A program made the translations under genes and the position numbers. A DNA stretch of 64,000 nt from assembly GCA_037039685.1 (NCBI GenBank), contig JAWNGF010000005.1:2046001-2110000 (forward strand). The letters are read 5' to 3'. The notes beneath the pieces were generated by a model, which saw only the letters and a program-made list of their open reading frames with translations, was not told the origin of the DNA and did not search any database. Positions 37,378 through 48,700 of this stretch are shown in pieces; positions within the stretch are counted from its first letter, which is position 1, and the number at the start of each line of letters is the position of its first letter. The stretch comes from Ceratobasidium sp. AG-K (lineage: Eukaryota; Basidiomycota; Agaricomycetes; Cantharellales; Ceratobasidiaceae).

Positions 37378-39676
37378 CTATACTCCAGCTACGCGCAAGC
37401 ACGCCATTCGCAAGTCGGGCCACAGAGCCGGCCTCTGAGCTAAGGTTGTGTGCATCCATATATCCTCAAGTATTTGCGTCACCTCATATCCTACTGTGTT
37501 GGGACGAACGCAGTCCGACAAGCTTAGCATTCGTTGTCTGAGTGTCATTCGGTCTTCTTGACCCGGAGTAGCAACTCCGAGCTGTTAAATCAGAAGTATA
37601 TCAATCAGAACATGGATTCGTTGACCGGCGGCAACTCACAATAAGCATGGGGCCAACCAAAAACATATCTGGGTATCGCGCTGGTCTGGTGCCGTTAACT
37701 AGCTTCATAAACCTGCAACGAGCGTTTATGACCCGCGCGTCCTCGGTATTTGCGCCACACAACCCCTATGCTTCCGTCTAAGCTGTAAATAAAACTGACT
37801 GCCTCGAGACGTACCATGTACAAGTATATGAATGCCGCCTGCCGCCAGCACTCCTGCACAATCAACCTAGCTATGGTCATACTAGGATTACTGGCAATGG
37901 AGTCTCCCAGAACCGGATTGATACCGCCGATCTCCGTCTCCAACTCCTGTATAACCCTTTTATCGGTACAAATCTCGAAATCTTCTCGCAGGCCGTTTAT
38001 ACGAGCCAACATGATAATAAGGCGGTCTGGGACACCAGTCATCCATTGGAAACCAAGGTGGTCTTCGACATGAAGCATCGACTCGGTAACGCTGGGCGTG
38101 AAATCCGTGTTGTAGCGGAAGAACATGGGTCGGTTCATGAAGATACTAAGCAAGATATCGGTGGTAGAGTAAGACCGCAGGTTGATGTCGGGGTTTAGAA
38201 GCAAGCTCGGCAAATGGACGAGTTTCTCTGGAGGGTCTGGGCAAACACAACGAAAAGTGGGTGCTGCAACTTGCATCACTGACACAACCGCAGATAGGTG
38301 TGTAGCTTTAAGAGACAAGGCAATTAACTGGGGATGATAAGTCAAAGCATTTATGACCAACGTGGTAGTAGCCTCTTACCTCATGTGTGTTATCAAATGT
38401 TCCTGCTGGATCGAGCGGGGTCACGCGTCCTCCAGAGCTTCTTGTTGAGTCGGCCAGTCGGTAACCGTTAAACATGTGGTTCTTGAAAGCTACAATAGTC
38501 TGCATTTGGTTGATATCGTATGCGGTATTCCGTGCAAGCGCTCGACCAATGTGAGAGAGTGTCATAAGTTTCCAACGCGCGGTGTCTGAGTGCTTATACA
38601 TTTCTAAGACATGATTTCTACCTGCGGTCGCTACTCGCAGTGGTTGAAACGCCATACGACTAATCCATAGTGCATCTACCCAGGTCCTTAGATAGTTTGA
38701 ACGCCCCGTAGGTGGACACTCACTTACAACATTCCAATATATATGCCAATGCATTGCTCTCAACGGTACGATCCAAATTCAATGCTTCAACCATAAAATT
38801 CTTGGTTTCCATATCCCCTGGGTGGCTGGTATCGATTTCGGCGATATACAGCCCCACGTCATCGCTCCTTGAGAGAATTGGTGGTTGAGTATCGTTGGCA
38901 AGTGAAAGGGCTCGCTTAGTTTCGCCAAGTGGGAAATTGTGTTCATCCCCAGGTTGCGCGAGGCTAAGCAATGCGCTAAAGAGACCGGCTTGCCCAGGGG
39001 TCATGTGTCGAATAAGAGGTACCGCGAGCGATGGGAAAGAAGATCCTGGATCGAGGCCACCGCGACGCAGGTCGGGGGCTTCATATGTCGGCGCCGAGCT
39101 CGATTGGCTGGGGGACTCCGGGTAGCCGACAAAATGAGAAAGGTGGTCAGAGAAGACGTTGGAAGGCAGCGGCTCTGCGAGATCATGGGGCATTCCAAGA
39201 AGGGCAGGATCGGGCCAGGCTTCAGGAGGTAAACTAGGAAGGAAATTGCCGAAGATGGATATCATCTCCCCACCACCAAGTATGTCCTGGGCCGGAGGTG
39301 AAAACGCCCCAGTAGTATCCAGGATATGGAGTGCATTGGCTTCGTTGGCGACGGAACGCAGGGGAATAACCGAGCCGGCGGTTGAGGCAATGGGATGATC
39401 GACAACCCGTGGGGGACTTAGACGCGAGTCCGACACAGCGCGGAGTGAGCGTGAAGCATTGTTGAACACCGGTTCGCGAGTCGCGCTTCTAGTTATTGTG
39501 GGGTATCCCCCGCACTTAATTCCTGCCTGGGTACACCGCCTACACCTTGGTCGAGATTCATCGCATTTTTTCTGCCTGAAGATTCGCAGTTTTCATGAAT
39601 ATTCGAGATACAGGTTTTATCAGAATACGAACCTAACCCAACAGTTTGAACACCCTGGCTCATGAGAAAGTAGCAT
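37378..39676 (-). CDS. Zn(II)2Cys6 fungal transcription factor (Fungal_trans_2 type)
   Basis: Nuclear DNA-binding regulator. The binuclear zinc cluster is rebuilt across an intron (donor near 39628, acceptor near 39575): CSNCWVRQKKC then DESRPRCRRCTQAGIKC, matching C-x2-C-x6-C-x6-C-x2-C-x6-C. A Ser/Pro-rich linker follows. The regulatory half has the family look: YALWISRMAFQPLRVATAG, DNTHEV, FMNRPMFFRYN, IYLYMGLCGANTEDARVIN, RFMKLVNGTRPARYPDMF, and a last exon ending CLRVAGV with TAG at 37378-37380. The start at 39676 (MLLSHEPGCSNC) puts the cluster at the extreme N-terminus, as is usual. A longer open frame ending at 37695 is only read-through of the penultimate intron. No lesions seen. The adjacent SDR gene on the same strand might be a target (inference only). 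Confidence 0.85.
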
Positions 39677-39889
39677 TCGATGGTTGAAACGAAAGAGTTT
39701 GTTCCTGTCATGGCGGCAGTTGAAATGGTGTATCACGTGATACCTTGACAACTGGGAGTTGCGGTAAATGCGCAACCGGAAGATCCCAATGGCACTCGCT
39801 GCGATGGTTACAGTACGGTAGCGTTGGCGAACTCCACATCTTGAGATTAAGTTTTATTAGGTTGTGCTCAATTCACATGATATACTTGA

Positions 39890-41022
39890 TCAAATCTCGC
39901 CTTCCGTTGGCGGCTCGGGAGGAAGGCGTCCTTCCAACCCTCCCGCGAGCGAGACAACAGTCCCGGTCACATGAGCTGACACTTTTGAGGACGCTAGTAT
40001 TACAACTTGGCTAGCTACGTCTTTTGTAGTAGCAATTCTATTCAAAGGTGTGCTATGGAAGTGATCAGCAATGAGTAAATACGGCTTAAAAGCGTAGCTT
40101 ACACAGCAAGCGTGCGTTTCATCAGCACCTTGTTCTCGGATAACGGCTTGCAATTAGCCATAGGAGTATCAACCCATCCTGGTGCAACGGCATTGACCCT
40201 TCCAGCCGGTGCTATTTTCGTTATCTCGTACTTGAGGGTGCGAACAAAACCAACATGCAGTGCGGACTTGGCACAAGCATAGTCTATATGGAGGGTGTTC
40301 GCGACCATTTGTGGAGTATTATGTTGTGCGCAAACGTAGATACGCATTTACTCACCGATATGACCCTCCTCGCCAAACTCTCCCGAGCTGCTGCCTATGA
40401 CAACGACCGCCACTTTTGACATGTCCGGCCCATAGTTCGATCGCGGAGAACGAAGATTCCTCAGGAATTCTCGAGCGACAAGAAAGGAGCCTACACAAAA
40501 GCTCAGTCTACTGATTGGTGTGGCGAAATAAAGCTAGGATACCCGTGAGGTTCACCGATACACATTGAGCCCATTGAGAGAGCCCCATGTCCACTAGATC
40601 TATATCATCAGGCGCGAAGATCCCATGGTTCACTGGGCGAAGTATCCAATTTTAACAAACTTCGACAGTACAAAAAGCGCTTACATATAAGGACTTGCAC
40701 CTCCTGACTCCACGCTTCGCCCGCGAGTTTGAATAGTGTTCTTACCTTTACCTCGTCCGTCACGTCCGCTTGTACTATGCGAAGTCTATTGCAGGTTCCC
40801 AGAGCAGATTCAAGCGGCCCGGGCCTACTGTTGAAATGGCCTGTTACTCGAGCGCCGTGTTCTTTGTGGTTGCAGAATTATTATATAATGTCGTGCCTCA
40901 GCACAGACCTAGCAGACCCTGGTACAGAAACACGAACCGAGGAAGAGTTGCGTAATGGCAAACCCGATTCCGCCAGAAGCTCCTGTCACTAGAACGTGAA
41001 CATCTTTGAATCCAAGATCCAT
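39890..41022 (-). CDS. Short-chain dehydrogenase/reductase 1
   Basis: NAD(P)-dependent oxidoreductase with a Rossmann fold. Start MDLGFKDVHVLVTGASGGIG at 41022 gives the cofactor-binding TGxxxGIG. Also visible: VQADVTDE, NHGIFAPDDIDLVDMGLSQW, VNLTG, the catalytic Ser in VVIGSSSGEFG (about 40390), and the catalytic pair as YACAK (about 40275-40290, just after an intron acceptor). PAGRVNAVAPGWVDTPMA and HVTGTVVSLAGGLEGRLPP close the enzyme; stop at 39890. About six exons. Closely related to the SDR at 47459-48544, with which it brackets the first DPBB array. Substrate unknown. Confidence 0.85.
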
Positions 41023-41295
41023 CTCTGGTGAGTTGGGAGGTGAAGGCCGCTGGTTGTAAGCTAGCCGCGAGGCCCAAGTGACCAACACGAGGCAAACATC
41101 ACGTGCCTGTTAGCTTTCGGTTTACTGGGGCTCTGAACAGCAAACTGGCGTTGAACCTTGAAGTTATAATGCAACCCCTCCCAAATCTAGTATCTGGCTA
41201 GGATAGTAGGTAGAGTTCATCCTCCTCGCTGACAAACCGAATCATTTGTTTCGGTTCCACTACGACGAGACGCCGAAATGACAGTCCTTTACTTT

Positions 41296-41519
41296 AGACC
41301 CCTGGGGGTTCGTCACCAAAATCCTCTGACGCTAACGAGCGCCGGTTTGCTCATACGTGCTCGCTTGGGTAAAGGAGCACTCAGGAGCACCCGAGTGGCT
41401 GTGCAATTGGTGCTCCTATACCCAAGCGAGCACGCACAAGCAAATTGGCGCTCACAAGCCCAAAAGAGAACCAACGGATTTGCTTGAGTTGGTGTAGTAG
41501 GCGCCCGGTCCCGGGGTCT
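41296..41519. repeat. Long imperfect palindrome, MITE-like
   Basis: Left arm (about 41338-41380) with GTGCTCGCTTGGGTAAAGGA is the near-perfect reverse complement of the right arm (about 41409-41452) with TCCTATACCCAAGCGAGCAC. Outer ends AGACCCC (41296-41302) and GGGGTCT (41513-41519) are also inverted. No clear target duplication found. Could fold into a long hairpin RNA if transcribed. Confidence 0.55.
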
Positions 41520-41817
41520 CTGACCTCCACCAGCTATAGAATTCCCTTGGCCTCTCCATCGGGCTAAGTACCAGCAAGACAAGGTCAACGGTATGAGAAA
41601 ATGCGGAGAATGATCTTTATTAGAATTGCTTAGCAAGTTTGACACGTATATCGTGTAGATACCAAATTATAAATATACGCATGCGTCGTCCGTCTGGCGG
41701 GATGGGAAGAGTCAAATGCTAAAATTTCAGCACCTTTTGGTTCGTGAATACAAAACCTGCCAGACTCGTGAGCATAGGAACTTCCAGCTCTTGTCGTCGT
41801 GGTTCACACGCCATATC

Positions 41818-42075
41818 AAACCCACCCCCGTTGATTCTTCCGTGATTAAATGCGCTCGAGGAAACGAAGAATTTCAAAAAATCTATGAGAGAATTCAAGC
41901 AATCTGGCTAAGGTTAGGATGTGCTGGGAATCGGATACCCTGTATCGCATACCTGGTTGATAGCAACATAGGTTAATATGTCCTTAGTTTAAGTGGGAAC
42001 CCAAACCAAGGGGCATTAGTAGAGAGTGACGATAATCAATCTTGCCTGAGGAGCCAATAGGGCATATGATAACTT
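41818..42075 (-). repeat. Downstream module D, copy near DPBB gene 1
   Basis: A roughly 250-bp segment found 3' of DPBB copies 1, 2, 5 and 6. On this strand it carries words such as TTAATCACGG and CCTTGGTTT shared with the other three copies. Non-coding. Confidence 0.6.
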
Positions 42076-42308
42076 GTTAAGTTACGAATACCGCGGCGAA
42101 CGTCGCACAATCTAGGTATTGGATTGGTGGCTTTCACGGAATTTGAAGCCTAACTTAGAGGCGTGGCTATACCTATGTTGGAACGAATTCTATTCTATTG
42201 AAAACCAAGGACACTGTGCATATGTATAGACAATCGAAGGCATAGGGGCTAGCTAGCATAGTAGAGTAATAGCGCACATGGAGTTAGCTCGCCGCTCGGA
42301 TCCCGCCT

Positions 42309-43031
42309 CTAGTTGAACTTCCACGACACACCCTGCAGCTTGCCAGTGCCTGAGTAGGGGTGAAAGTCCGGTTAATATTTTCTAGACACGAGACACAACG
42401 CTCTAGGACTCACCAAGAGGAGCGAACTGCTGGAACGCAGCCGGCGAAAGATCGATGTCGTTGTAGCCGCAGGCGTAACAGCGGTCCACGATCCCGACCT
42501 TGATGGTCTTGCCTCCCCAGCTCACGTTCGCCGTCTTGCCAGCGCAGGCTTGGCTGTGGTTCGGGTTGGCGTCTGTAGAGTCCAGTGCGTTAGTGTCTTA
42601 TCTGCAAGCTAGGAAGCTAAGCTTGAGGCACGAGCGGTCACTCACCGACCATCATCTCCTGGAAGAGGCTGGTGCCGATGGCAGCAACCCACTCGTAGTC
42701 CTGGTTCTGCCATCCGCAGGCACCGAGACCGACTGAGGGGTTGTCTGAAACACGTGTAGTAGGTCAGCATGAGCCGCAACAAATCCGTAGCCCCGGTTCG
42801 AATTCGAGTTCGACAACTTACAGTAGGTAGCCTATCAAGCCGAATGTGTCAGATACTACTCAGGTTCGTACTTGGATAGAGGCATGCACTCACCCAGCCA
42901 TTGTGGACGTCGTAGGGAGCGCGAGTAGCCAGATCACTGGATGCAGTGGCCTCGACGGGAGCAGCGGCGGCGGAAGAGGCGAATCCGAGAGCGGAAACGA
43001 GGACGATAGAGAGCTTGGTGAAGGCGTGCAT
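42309..43031 (-). CDS. Secreted RlpA-like/DPBB protein, copy 1
   Basis: Small secreted protein of about 148 residues built from five exons: signal peptide (MHAFTKLSIVLVSALGFASS, then Ala-rich cleavage region before PVEATA), a short linker ending PYDVHNGW, then one double-psi beta-barrel domain. Core motifs: ATYY, GLGACGWQNQDYEWVAAIG, CAGKTANVSWGGKTIKVGIV, DRCYACGYNDIDLSPAAFQ, ending VSWKFN. Four Cys in the mature part (GAC, QAC, DRC, YAC) can form two disulfides. The DPBB/RlpA family includes barwin, the expansin N-domain, kiwellins and fungal proteins labelled riboflavin-aldehyde-forming-enzyme-like; no enzymatic role can be assigned here. Exon 2 is a 10-nt microexon (42822-42831). Introns 1, 2 and 4 are of the copy 4/5 type and intron 3 of the copy 6 type. 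Exon 1 has SAAAAP and LATRAP where other copies have SVVAAP and LAARAP. Confidence 0.9.
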
Positions 43032-43122
43032 GGTGAGTTGAGTGAGAGTGAGAGTAGCTGAGCTGAGGCGAATGCTGATGATCAGTTGGAGGTGCTGCTC
43101 TTCGTCCTTGACAGCTGCTCTA

Positions 43123-43128
43123 CTTATA
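43123..43128 (-). promoter_or_regulatory. TATA-box candidate, DPBB copy 1
   Basis: TATAAG followed by TAGAGCAGC, about 95 bp before the ATG; the same context recurs in copies 6 and 7. Confidence 0.5.
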
Positions 43129-43984
43129 CTGTTTCCAACAGATATGTTGTCATTTAGTGGGATACTAGTCGCCTCCCTCTACCTCATCGGCTACTCTTAC
43201 TGCCTGACTTGGCGGAACAGTCGAATGATGCTTGCCCAGACCATGCATCAGGTTCTCCAAGGTCGCTTGGTGAGTGCAAGTCGGTGTCAGTCATTGGCGG
43301 CATGATAACAATGGTATGCGTGCCAGTCCATGTACCATCCATGGGCATCCCATGCGCTTGTGGGTTCTGAGGCCGACAAGAAGCAGTCTGCAAACATTAA
43401 CAAGCCATCAAGCGGAGTGCTTCCAACGACGCTTGTTTGCGCTTATAGCTTCCCGCTCATGCGACAGCGGAGCTTTTTGGCCGGTAAGAGATATTGTAAA
43501 CAGGCGAGCCGAGGATACATATCCCGGGTGATGAATTTGCAATTGTTTGGTTATGCCGGCCAATATTCCCAAACTTAACGGAAAGGAGTTTTGATGCGCC
43601 GCCTAAGGGTTCCGGCGGTCATATCGATGATGAAGTAATTAATTGACAGAATGAATCCCCTCTCCGGATCCGAGCATAGACACTGGTCGGTACCTATGAC
43701 CACAACTGTCGTTGTTGTCATGCCCGGTCCAGTTATCGGCGGAGGAAAGCTTGAGCTGGTGCAAAGCTATTAGCGGATATGGAAGCAATTATGAATACTA
43801 TGGAAACGAGCCAGGAGGCCAGTAAGATACATGTGAGGAAGGAGGAAAGCTAGACTGAGATGGGGATTGAGAGGAGGTCGAGGCCACAACATGACGTGGT
43901 GTAGGGAGTGGGGAACCTGCGGTCGTCGAAGTTGACCCGGGGGTGCCCCGGGGCCGCACGTGAGCAGAGCTCGATTCACCTATC

Positions 43985-44232
43985 GCATTGAAGCCGCCCT
44001 TGCTGATACTTCCGTGATTAAATCGCTTGAGCAAACGGCAAATTTCGAAAAGATTTAGGTCAACGCCTAAGGAGCTTAGGTTAAGGTTGGGGTAGCCTGT
44101 GAAGCGACTTCCATGGAATGTATATACGGCTGATTCCATTAGTTGATATCTCCTTGGCTTTGGGCAAAAACGCAAACCAAGGGGCGGTTGGAGAGAGCTC
44201 TTATAGCTAATTGTGCCTGAGGCTTCGAAAGA
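43985..44232 (-). repeat. Downstream module D, copy near DPBB gene 2
   Basis: Minus-strand copy of the 3' module. Its chance open frame (SSLQPPLGLRFCPKPRRYQL) is matched, with stops elsewhere, by the copy at 58160. Confidence 0.65.
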
Positions 44233-44491
44233 ACATAGGGACACTTATTCAGACATTAATTCCGGGATGTCATCCGTGTAATCTGTGCACATATGTTCAC
44301 GACGTTCAGAGAACTCGAAGCCGAAATTTAGGTTGGAGCAATATCTGTATTGAAACGAAATCTATTTTATCAAAAACCGATGACACTGTGCATATGTATA
44401 GACAATCGAAGGCATAGGACTAGCTGGCATAGTAGACTGATAGTGCGCATGTAGTAAGCCCGCCGCTCAAACGCCGCGTCAGACCTCCAGT

Positions 44492-45216
44492 CTAGTTGAA
44501 CTTCCACGACACACCCTGCAGCTTGCCAGTGCCTGAGTAGAGTGAGATCCAGATTAGCATTGTCTAGACACGAGACACAACGCTCTAGGACTCACCAAGA
44601 GGAGCGAACTGCTGGAACGCAGCTGGCGAAAGATCGATGTCGTTGTAGCCGCAGGCGTAACAGCGGTCCACGATCCCGACCTTGATGGTCTTGCCTCCCC
44701 AGCTCACGTTCGCCGTCTTGCCAGCGCAGGCTTGGCTGTGGTTCGGGTTGGCGTCTGTGGAGTGGAGCGTGTTAGTATTATATCGGTACACTCTAGGAAG
44801 CTAGGATCGAGGGGCGGGCGTTCACTCACCGACCATCATCTCCTGGAAGAGGCTGGTGCCGATGGCAGCGACCCACTCGTAGTCCTGGTTCTGCCATCCG
44901 CAGGCACCGAGACCGACTGAGGGGTTGTCTGAAACACATGTCATACGTTAGTGAAAACCGCAACAAACCTGTAGCTCTGGTTCGAATCAGAACTCGACAA
45001 CTTACAGTAGGTAGCCTACCAATTCGGACGTGTTAGATACCGCTAATTTTCCGGACCTATATAGAAGCATGTACTCACCCAGCCATTGTGGACATCATAG
45101 GGAGCGCGAGCAGCCAGATCATTGGATGCAGTGGTCTCGACGGGAGCAGCGACGACGGAGGAGGCGAATCCGAGAGCGGAGACGAGGACAACAGAGAGCT
45201 TAGTGAAGGCGGGCAT
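44492..45216 (-). CDS. Secreted RlpA-like/DPBB protein, copy 2
   Basis: Same five-exon gene and DPBB domain as copy 1; the signal peptide starts MPAFTKLSVVLVSALGFASS. The only protein change noticed against copy 3 is Asn for Ser in TASNDLAARAP. Microexon at 45006-45015. The start at 45216 is the ATG directly before the signal peptide; stop at 44492-44494. It forms a head-to-head pair with copy 3 (ATG to ATG about 1.15 kb) and is almost its exact reverse complement from 5'UTR to 3'UTR. Its promoter is of the common array type with a TATA box, unlike that of copy 3. Gene order and spacing relative to copy 1 (about 2.2 kb, same strand) indicate tandem duplication. Confidence 0.9.
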
Positions 45217-45302
45217 GGTGAGTCGAGTAGGAGTGGCTGAGCTAGAGGCGAATGCTGATGATCAGTTGGAGGTGCTGCTCTTCGTTCTTGACAGCTGCTC
45301 TT

Positions 45303-45308
45303 CTTATA
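45303..45308 (-). promoter_or_regulatory. TATA-box candidate, DPBB copy 2
   Basis: TATAAG about 90 bp before the ATG, in the array-type upstream module. Confidence 0.5.
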
Positions 45309-46275
45309 CCCCTTTACAACAGATGTCCCGTTACTCGCTGGTATACTAGTCGCCTCCCTCTGCCCCATTGGCTTCTCCTACTGCTCGGCCTGGCGGGGCG
45401 CTCACATGACGCTCGCCCAGACCACGCATCAGGTTCTTCAAGTCCGATTGCTGTATGCGAGTCGATGTCCATCATTGGCGACATGATAGCGATGATATGC
45501 GTGCCAATCCATGTCCGACTCATGGACCTTTCTTACGCCTATGAGTCCTGAGACCGATAAAGAGCAGGCTGCAAGCATGTCTACACAACAAAGATATGAC
45601 AAGCGGAGTGCTTCCAACAACGTTTGCATGCGCTTATAGCTTCCCGCTCATGCGATAGCGGAGTTTTTTGGCCGGTGAGATATGTAGTAAACAAGCGAGC
45701 CGAGGTATAACTTGAGGATGCACACTCCGGCTGATGAATTTGCAATCGTTTGTGTTATGCCGGCCAACATTCCGAAAGGAAGCAACTTTGATACGCCGCT
45801 TAAGGGTGTCGACGGCCATGTCGGAGCGGCATGCGCTCACGGCTAGCTCGGCTCTTGCTAGCCTGACGCCTTAGTGCACAACGTTGCCCGACCAGTTGCT
45901 ACTGTGAAGAGTTCGCCAGAGGTGCATATTGTATGAACCACGAAGGCAAAGACGCAAAGATATTGTTCTACAGTATGGGTACAACCGACGCGAGCAGGAG
46001 TGCCTCAAACATAATTGCTTGTGACGCGGGAGCATTCAACTACGATTTCACGCAGGTTTGTAATGTAATTTTCGCTCGGCGCATCACACACGCATACATG
46101 GAAAGTTTTAGGCGTAGTGCACGCGCATTGATCGGGCAAAGAGTTACGCGCCGACACGCACGGTTATGGAGGAGCGAACACTCCAGGCGGACAGACAACT
46201 TTCTGCATGAAGGGAGCCGCCAAGGCGGCGCATGGAAAGTTATGGATGGTGCTACATATGACCGAGAATAAGGTC

Positions 46276-46282
46276 TATTTAA
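46276..46282 (+). promoter_or_regulatory. TATA-like element, DPBB copy 3
   Basis: TATTTAA about 85 bp before the ATG. The surrounding sequence (GGTCCAGTGG, then CAGTTCGACTCCAGTTGACA) is shared only with copy 5. Confidence 0.45.
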
Positions 46283-46362
46283 GGTCCAGTGGCCTTGGGT
46301 CAACTATATCACAGTTCGACTCCAGTTGACATTCGCTTCCAGCCACTCCTACTCGACTCACC

Positions 46363-47088
46363 ATGCCCGCCTTCACTAAGCTCTCTGTTGTCCTCGTCTC
46401 CGCTCTCGGATTCGCCTCCTCCGTCGTCGCTGCTCCCGTCGAGACCACTGCATCCAGTGATCTGGCTGCTCGCGCTCCCTATGATGTCCACAATGGCTGG
46501 GTGAGTACATGCTTCTATATAGGTCCGGAAAATTAGCGGTATCTAACACGTCCGAATTGGTAGGCTACCTACTGTAAGTTGTCGAGTTCTGATTCGAACC
46601 AGAGCTACAGGTTTGTTGCGGTTTTCACTAACGTATGACATGTGTTTCAGACAACCCCTCAGTCGGTCTCGGTGCCTGCGGATGGCAGAACCAGGACTAC
46701 GAGTGGGTCGCTGCCATCGGCACCAGCCTCTTCCAGGAGATGATGGTCGGTGAGTGAACGCCCGCCCCTCGATCCTAGCTTCCTGGAGTGTACCGATATA
46801 ATACTAACACGCTCCACTCCACAGACGCCAACCCGAACCACAGCCAAGCCTGCGCTGGCAAGACGGCGAACGTGAGCTGGGGAGGCAAGACCATCAAGGT
46901 CGGGATCGTGGACCGCTGTTACGCCTGCGGCTACAACGACATCGATCTTTCGCCGGCTGCGTTCCAGCAGTTCGCTCCTCTTGGTGAGTCCTAGAGCGTT
47001 GTGTCTCGTGTCTAGACAATGCTAATCTGGATCTCACTCCTACTCAGGCACTGGCAAGCTGCAGGGTGTGTCGTGGAAGTTCAACTAG
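46363..47088 (+). CDS. Secreted RlpA-like/DPBB protein, copy 3
   Basis: Five exons read cleanly: 46363-46500, 46564-46573 (10-nt microexon), 46651-46749, 46825-46983 and 47048-47088, totalling 447 nt, that is 148 residues plus TAG. The domain is as in copy 1 and identical to copy 2 apart from one exon-1 residue. The start is ATG 46363 (MPAFTKL); no other ATG precedes the signal peptide in frame. Homology with the other copies' upstream DNA ends about 35 bp before the ATG (near ATTCGC), so this copy sits behind a different promoter, which it shares with copy 5. It converges with the SDR at 47459-48544, whose stop lies about 370 bp downstream. Confidence 0.92.
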
Positions 47089-47458
47089 ACTGGAGGTCTG
47101 ACGCGGCGTTTGAGCGGCGGGCTTACTACATGCGCACTATCAGTCTACTATGCCAGCTAGTCCTATGCCTTCGATTGTCTATACATATGCACAGTGTCAT
47201 TGGTTTTCGATAGAATACACTTCGATTTGTTTTTATATATAGGTATTCTGCGAGTGGAGTTTGAGATTTGAAGATTGACGTTGATTCGTCACTGGGCAAC
47301 AATATATGCGGCCAGTTCATTTGACTCGATGAGACTTTGAATTATAATCCGATTAGTTGACAAAAAATCGGATTTAACTCTATCTACAGTGTTTCACTCA
47401 TGAACTGTTACTAAAGCATTCATTATTATGGCAGTTTTAATGCGTCTTATAGAGGGAC
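47089..47458. other. Convergent intergenic region
   Basis: 3'UTR of DPBB copy 3 (duplicate of that of copy 2) up to about 47225, then unique AT-rich DNA to the SDR stop. No gene. Confidence 0.5.
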
Positions 47459-48544
47459 TCACCTAGGCTTCGCGCCACTGGGCGGGTTTAGTAATCTTCC
47501 TTCCATACCCCCAGCGACAATAATATTTTGACCGGTAACATGCCCAGAAAAGTTGGATGATGCGAGCACAAGCACCTGCCGTGCAATGTCGCTCGTCGTT
47601 GCAATCTTCTTGAGCGGAGTCCTTAATACAGAAGTATTAAATCCCAGCACGAAGTAAAAGAGAAGGCACGCACGTTGCGATCGCTTGTTCAAATGCTGCT
47701 GGGTCGGACACTGTCGCTTCAGCCATCTGTGTCCGGACCCAACCCGGAGACACCGCATTGATTCGACCGGCGGGTGCAATCTGAACCATTTCGTTCTTTA
47801 CAGTTCGAATGAATCCGGTTTGAAGGGCCGACTTGGAGCACGAATAGTCTTCCCGATTCTCAGTTTTTTAACCCAAGTAATGATGTGATTGCGCCAACTC
47901 ACCTACGTGACCAGCCTCCCCAAACTCCCCGGACGTGCTTCCAATCACTACAATCGCCACTTTGGACAGGTCTGGCGCGAACTTTTTCCGCGGCTTTCGT
48001 AGGCGCCTAAGAAATTCACGAACGAGCAAAAATGGACCTGCTCCAAGTTGTCCAGGGACGTCCGGGCTGGTGAGGAGCGACTAACCAGTCAGGTTCACGT
48101 CCAATGTCCGTCTCCACCTCTCTAAATCCATATCCACAAGATTCACATCCTCGGGGGGAAAGATCCCATGGTTCACTAGAAACTCGTGAGTCCAAGATAG
48201 GAATCGCATTCGGAGGGACGGACCGATCAGAACCTGCACCTCTTGCTCAAAAAACTCTCCTCCCCGCGATAAAAGCCTTCTAACAGCAAGTTCATCGGTC
48301 ACATCTGCTTGGACAAGTTCTAGGGTATCGATTCCTTGTTGGAGCTCGGGTAGAGCCCCGGAGGTGGTGTGATATTGTGCGGTGACATAGGCGCCTTGTT
48401 CTGGGTGTGGGTTTGGTACGTGCCATCGTGAGAGGAATATTGTCAATTCTTACTGAGAAACTCTTCGACGACGTCAAAGCCTATTCCGCCCGCTGCACCT
48501 GTGACTAGAACGTGTACACGGTTTAGCCCGAGGTTTAAGTCCAT
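47459..48544 (-). CDS. Short-chain dehydrogenase/reductase 2
   Basis: Paralogue of the SDR at 39890-41022. Starts MDLNLGLNRVHVLVTGAAGG at 48544 (cofactor motif TGAAGGIG). Then GAYVTAQYHTTSGALPELQQ, VQADVTDE, NHGIFPPEDVNLVDMDLERW, DVNLTG, the catalytic Ser region VVIGSTSGEFGEAGHV, catalytic YSCSK with SALQTGFIRTVKNEM, PAGRINAVSPGWVRTQMAEA, and HVTGQNIIVAGGMEGRLL before the stop at 47459. Exon order and splice positions parallel SDR 1, including an intron just before the catalytic Tyr. No lesion was found. The stretch around 48190-48240 (FEQEVQVLIGPSLRMRFLSW) may contain an intron. Substrate unknown. Confidence 0.83.
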
Positions 48545-48700
48545 TGTGGATGAGACGGATCACGGACGCAATGGTGGTGCATGATGATCTCAAGAATTAG
48601 GGAGGTCGATGACTAAGCCAGCGTGGATATTGTAAATGACGTGATGGCTATCTTTCTTTGAGTAGATTTGTAAACCTTAATTCATTTCGCAAATAAATAG

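Larger units (their letters stand above)
44360..47225. repeat. Inverted duplication 1 (DPBB copies 2 and 3)
   Basis: Arms about 44360-45240 and 46340-47225 are reverse complements including all exons, introns and the 3'UTR. Introns 1 and 2 read identical; intron 3 differs by about one base. The roughly 1.1-kb spacer between arms is not symmetric. Confidence 0.85.

Noticed and set aside
37695..38360. Stop at 37695 taken as the end of the Zn2Cys6 factor
   Set aside because: An intron just upstream restores the conserved CGANTEDARV...FMKLVNG exon and the gene continues to 37378.
43798..44244. 148-codon minus frame next to DPBB copy 2
   Set aside because: It is part of repeat module D; the corresponding frames in the other three modules are interrupted and diverged.
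45122..45349. Thr/Glu-rich frames antisense to DPBB exon 1 (also at 43042, 55940 and similar)
   Set aside because: They are mirror readings of the signal-peptide exon and recur only because the gene is repeated.
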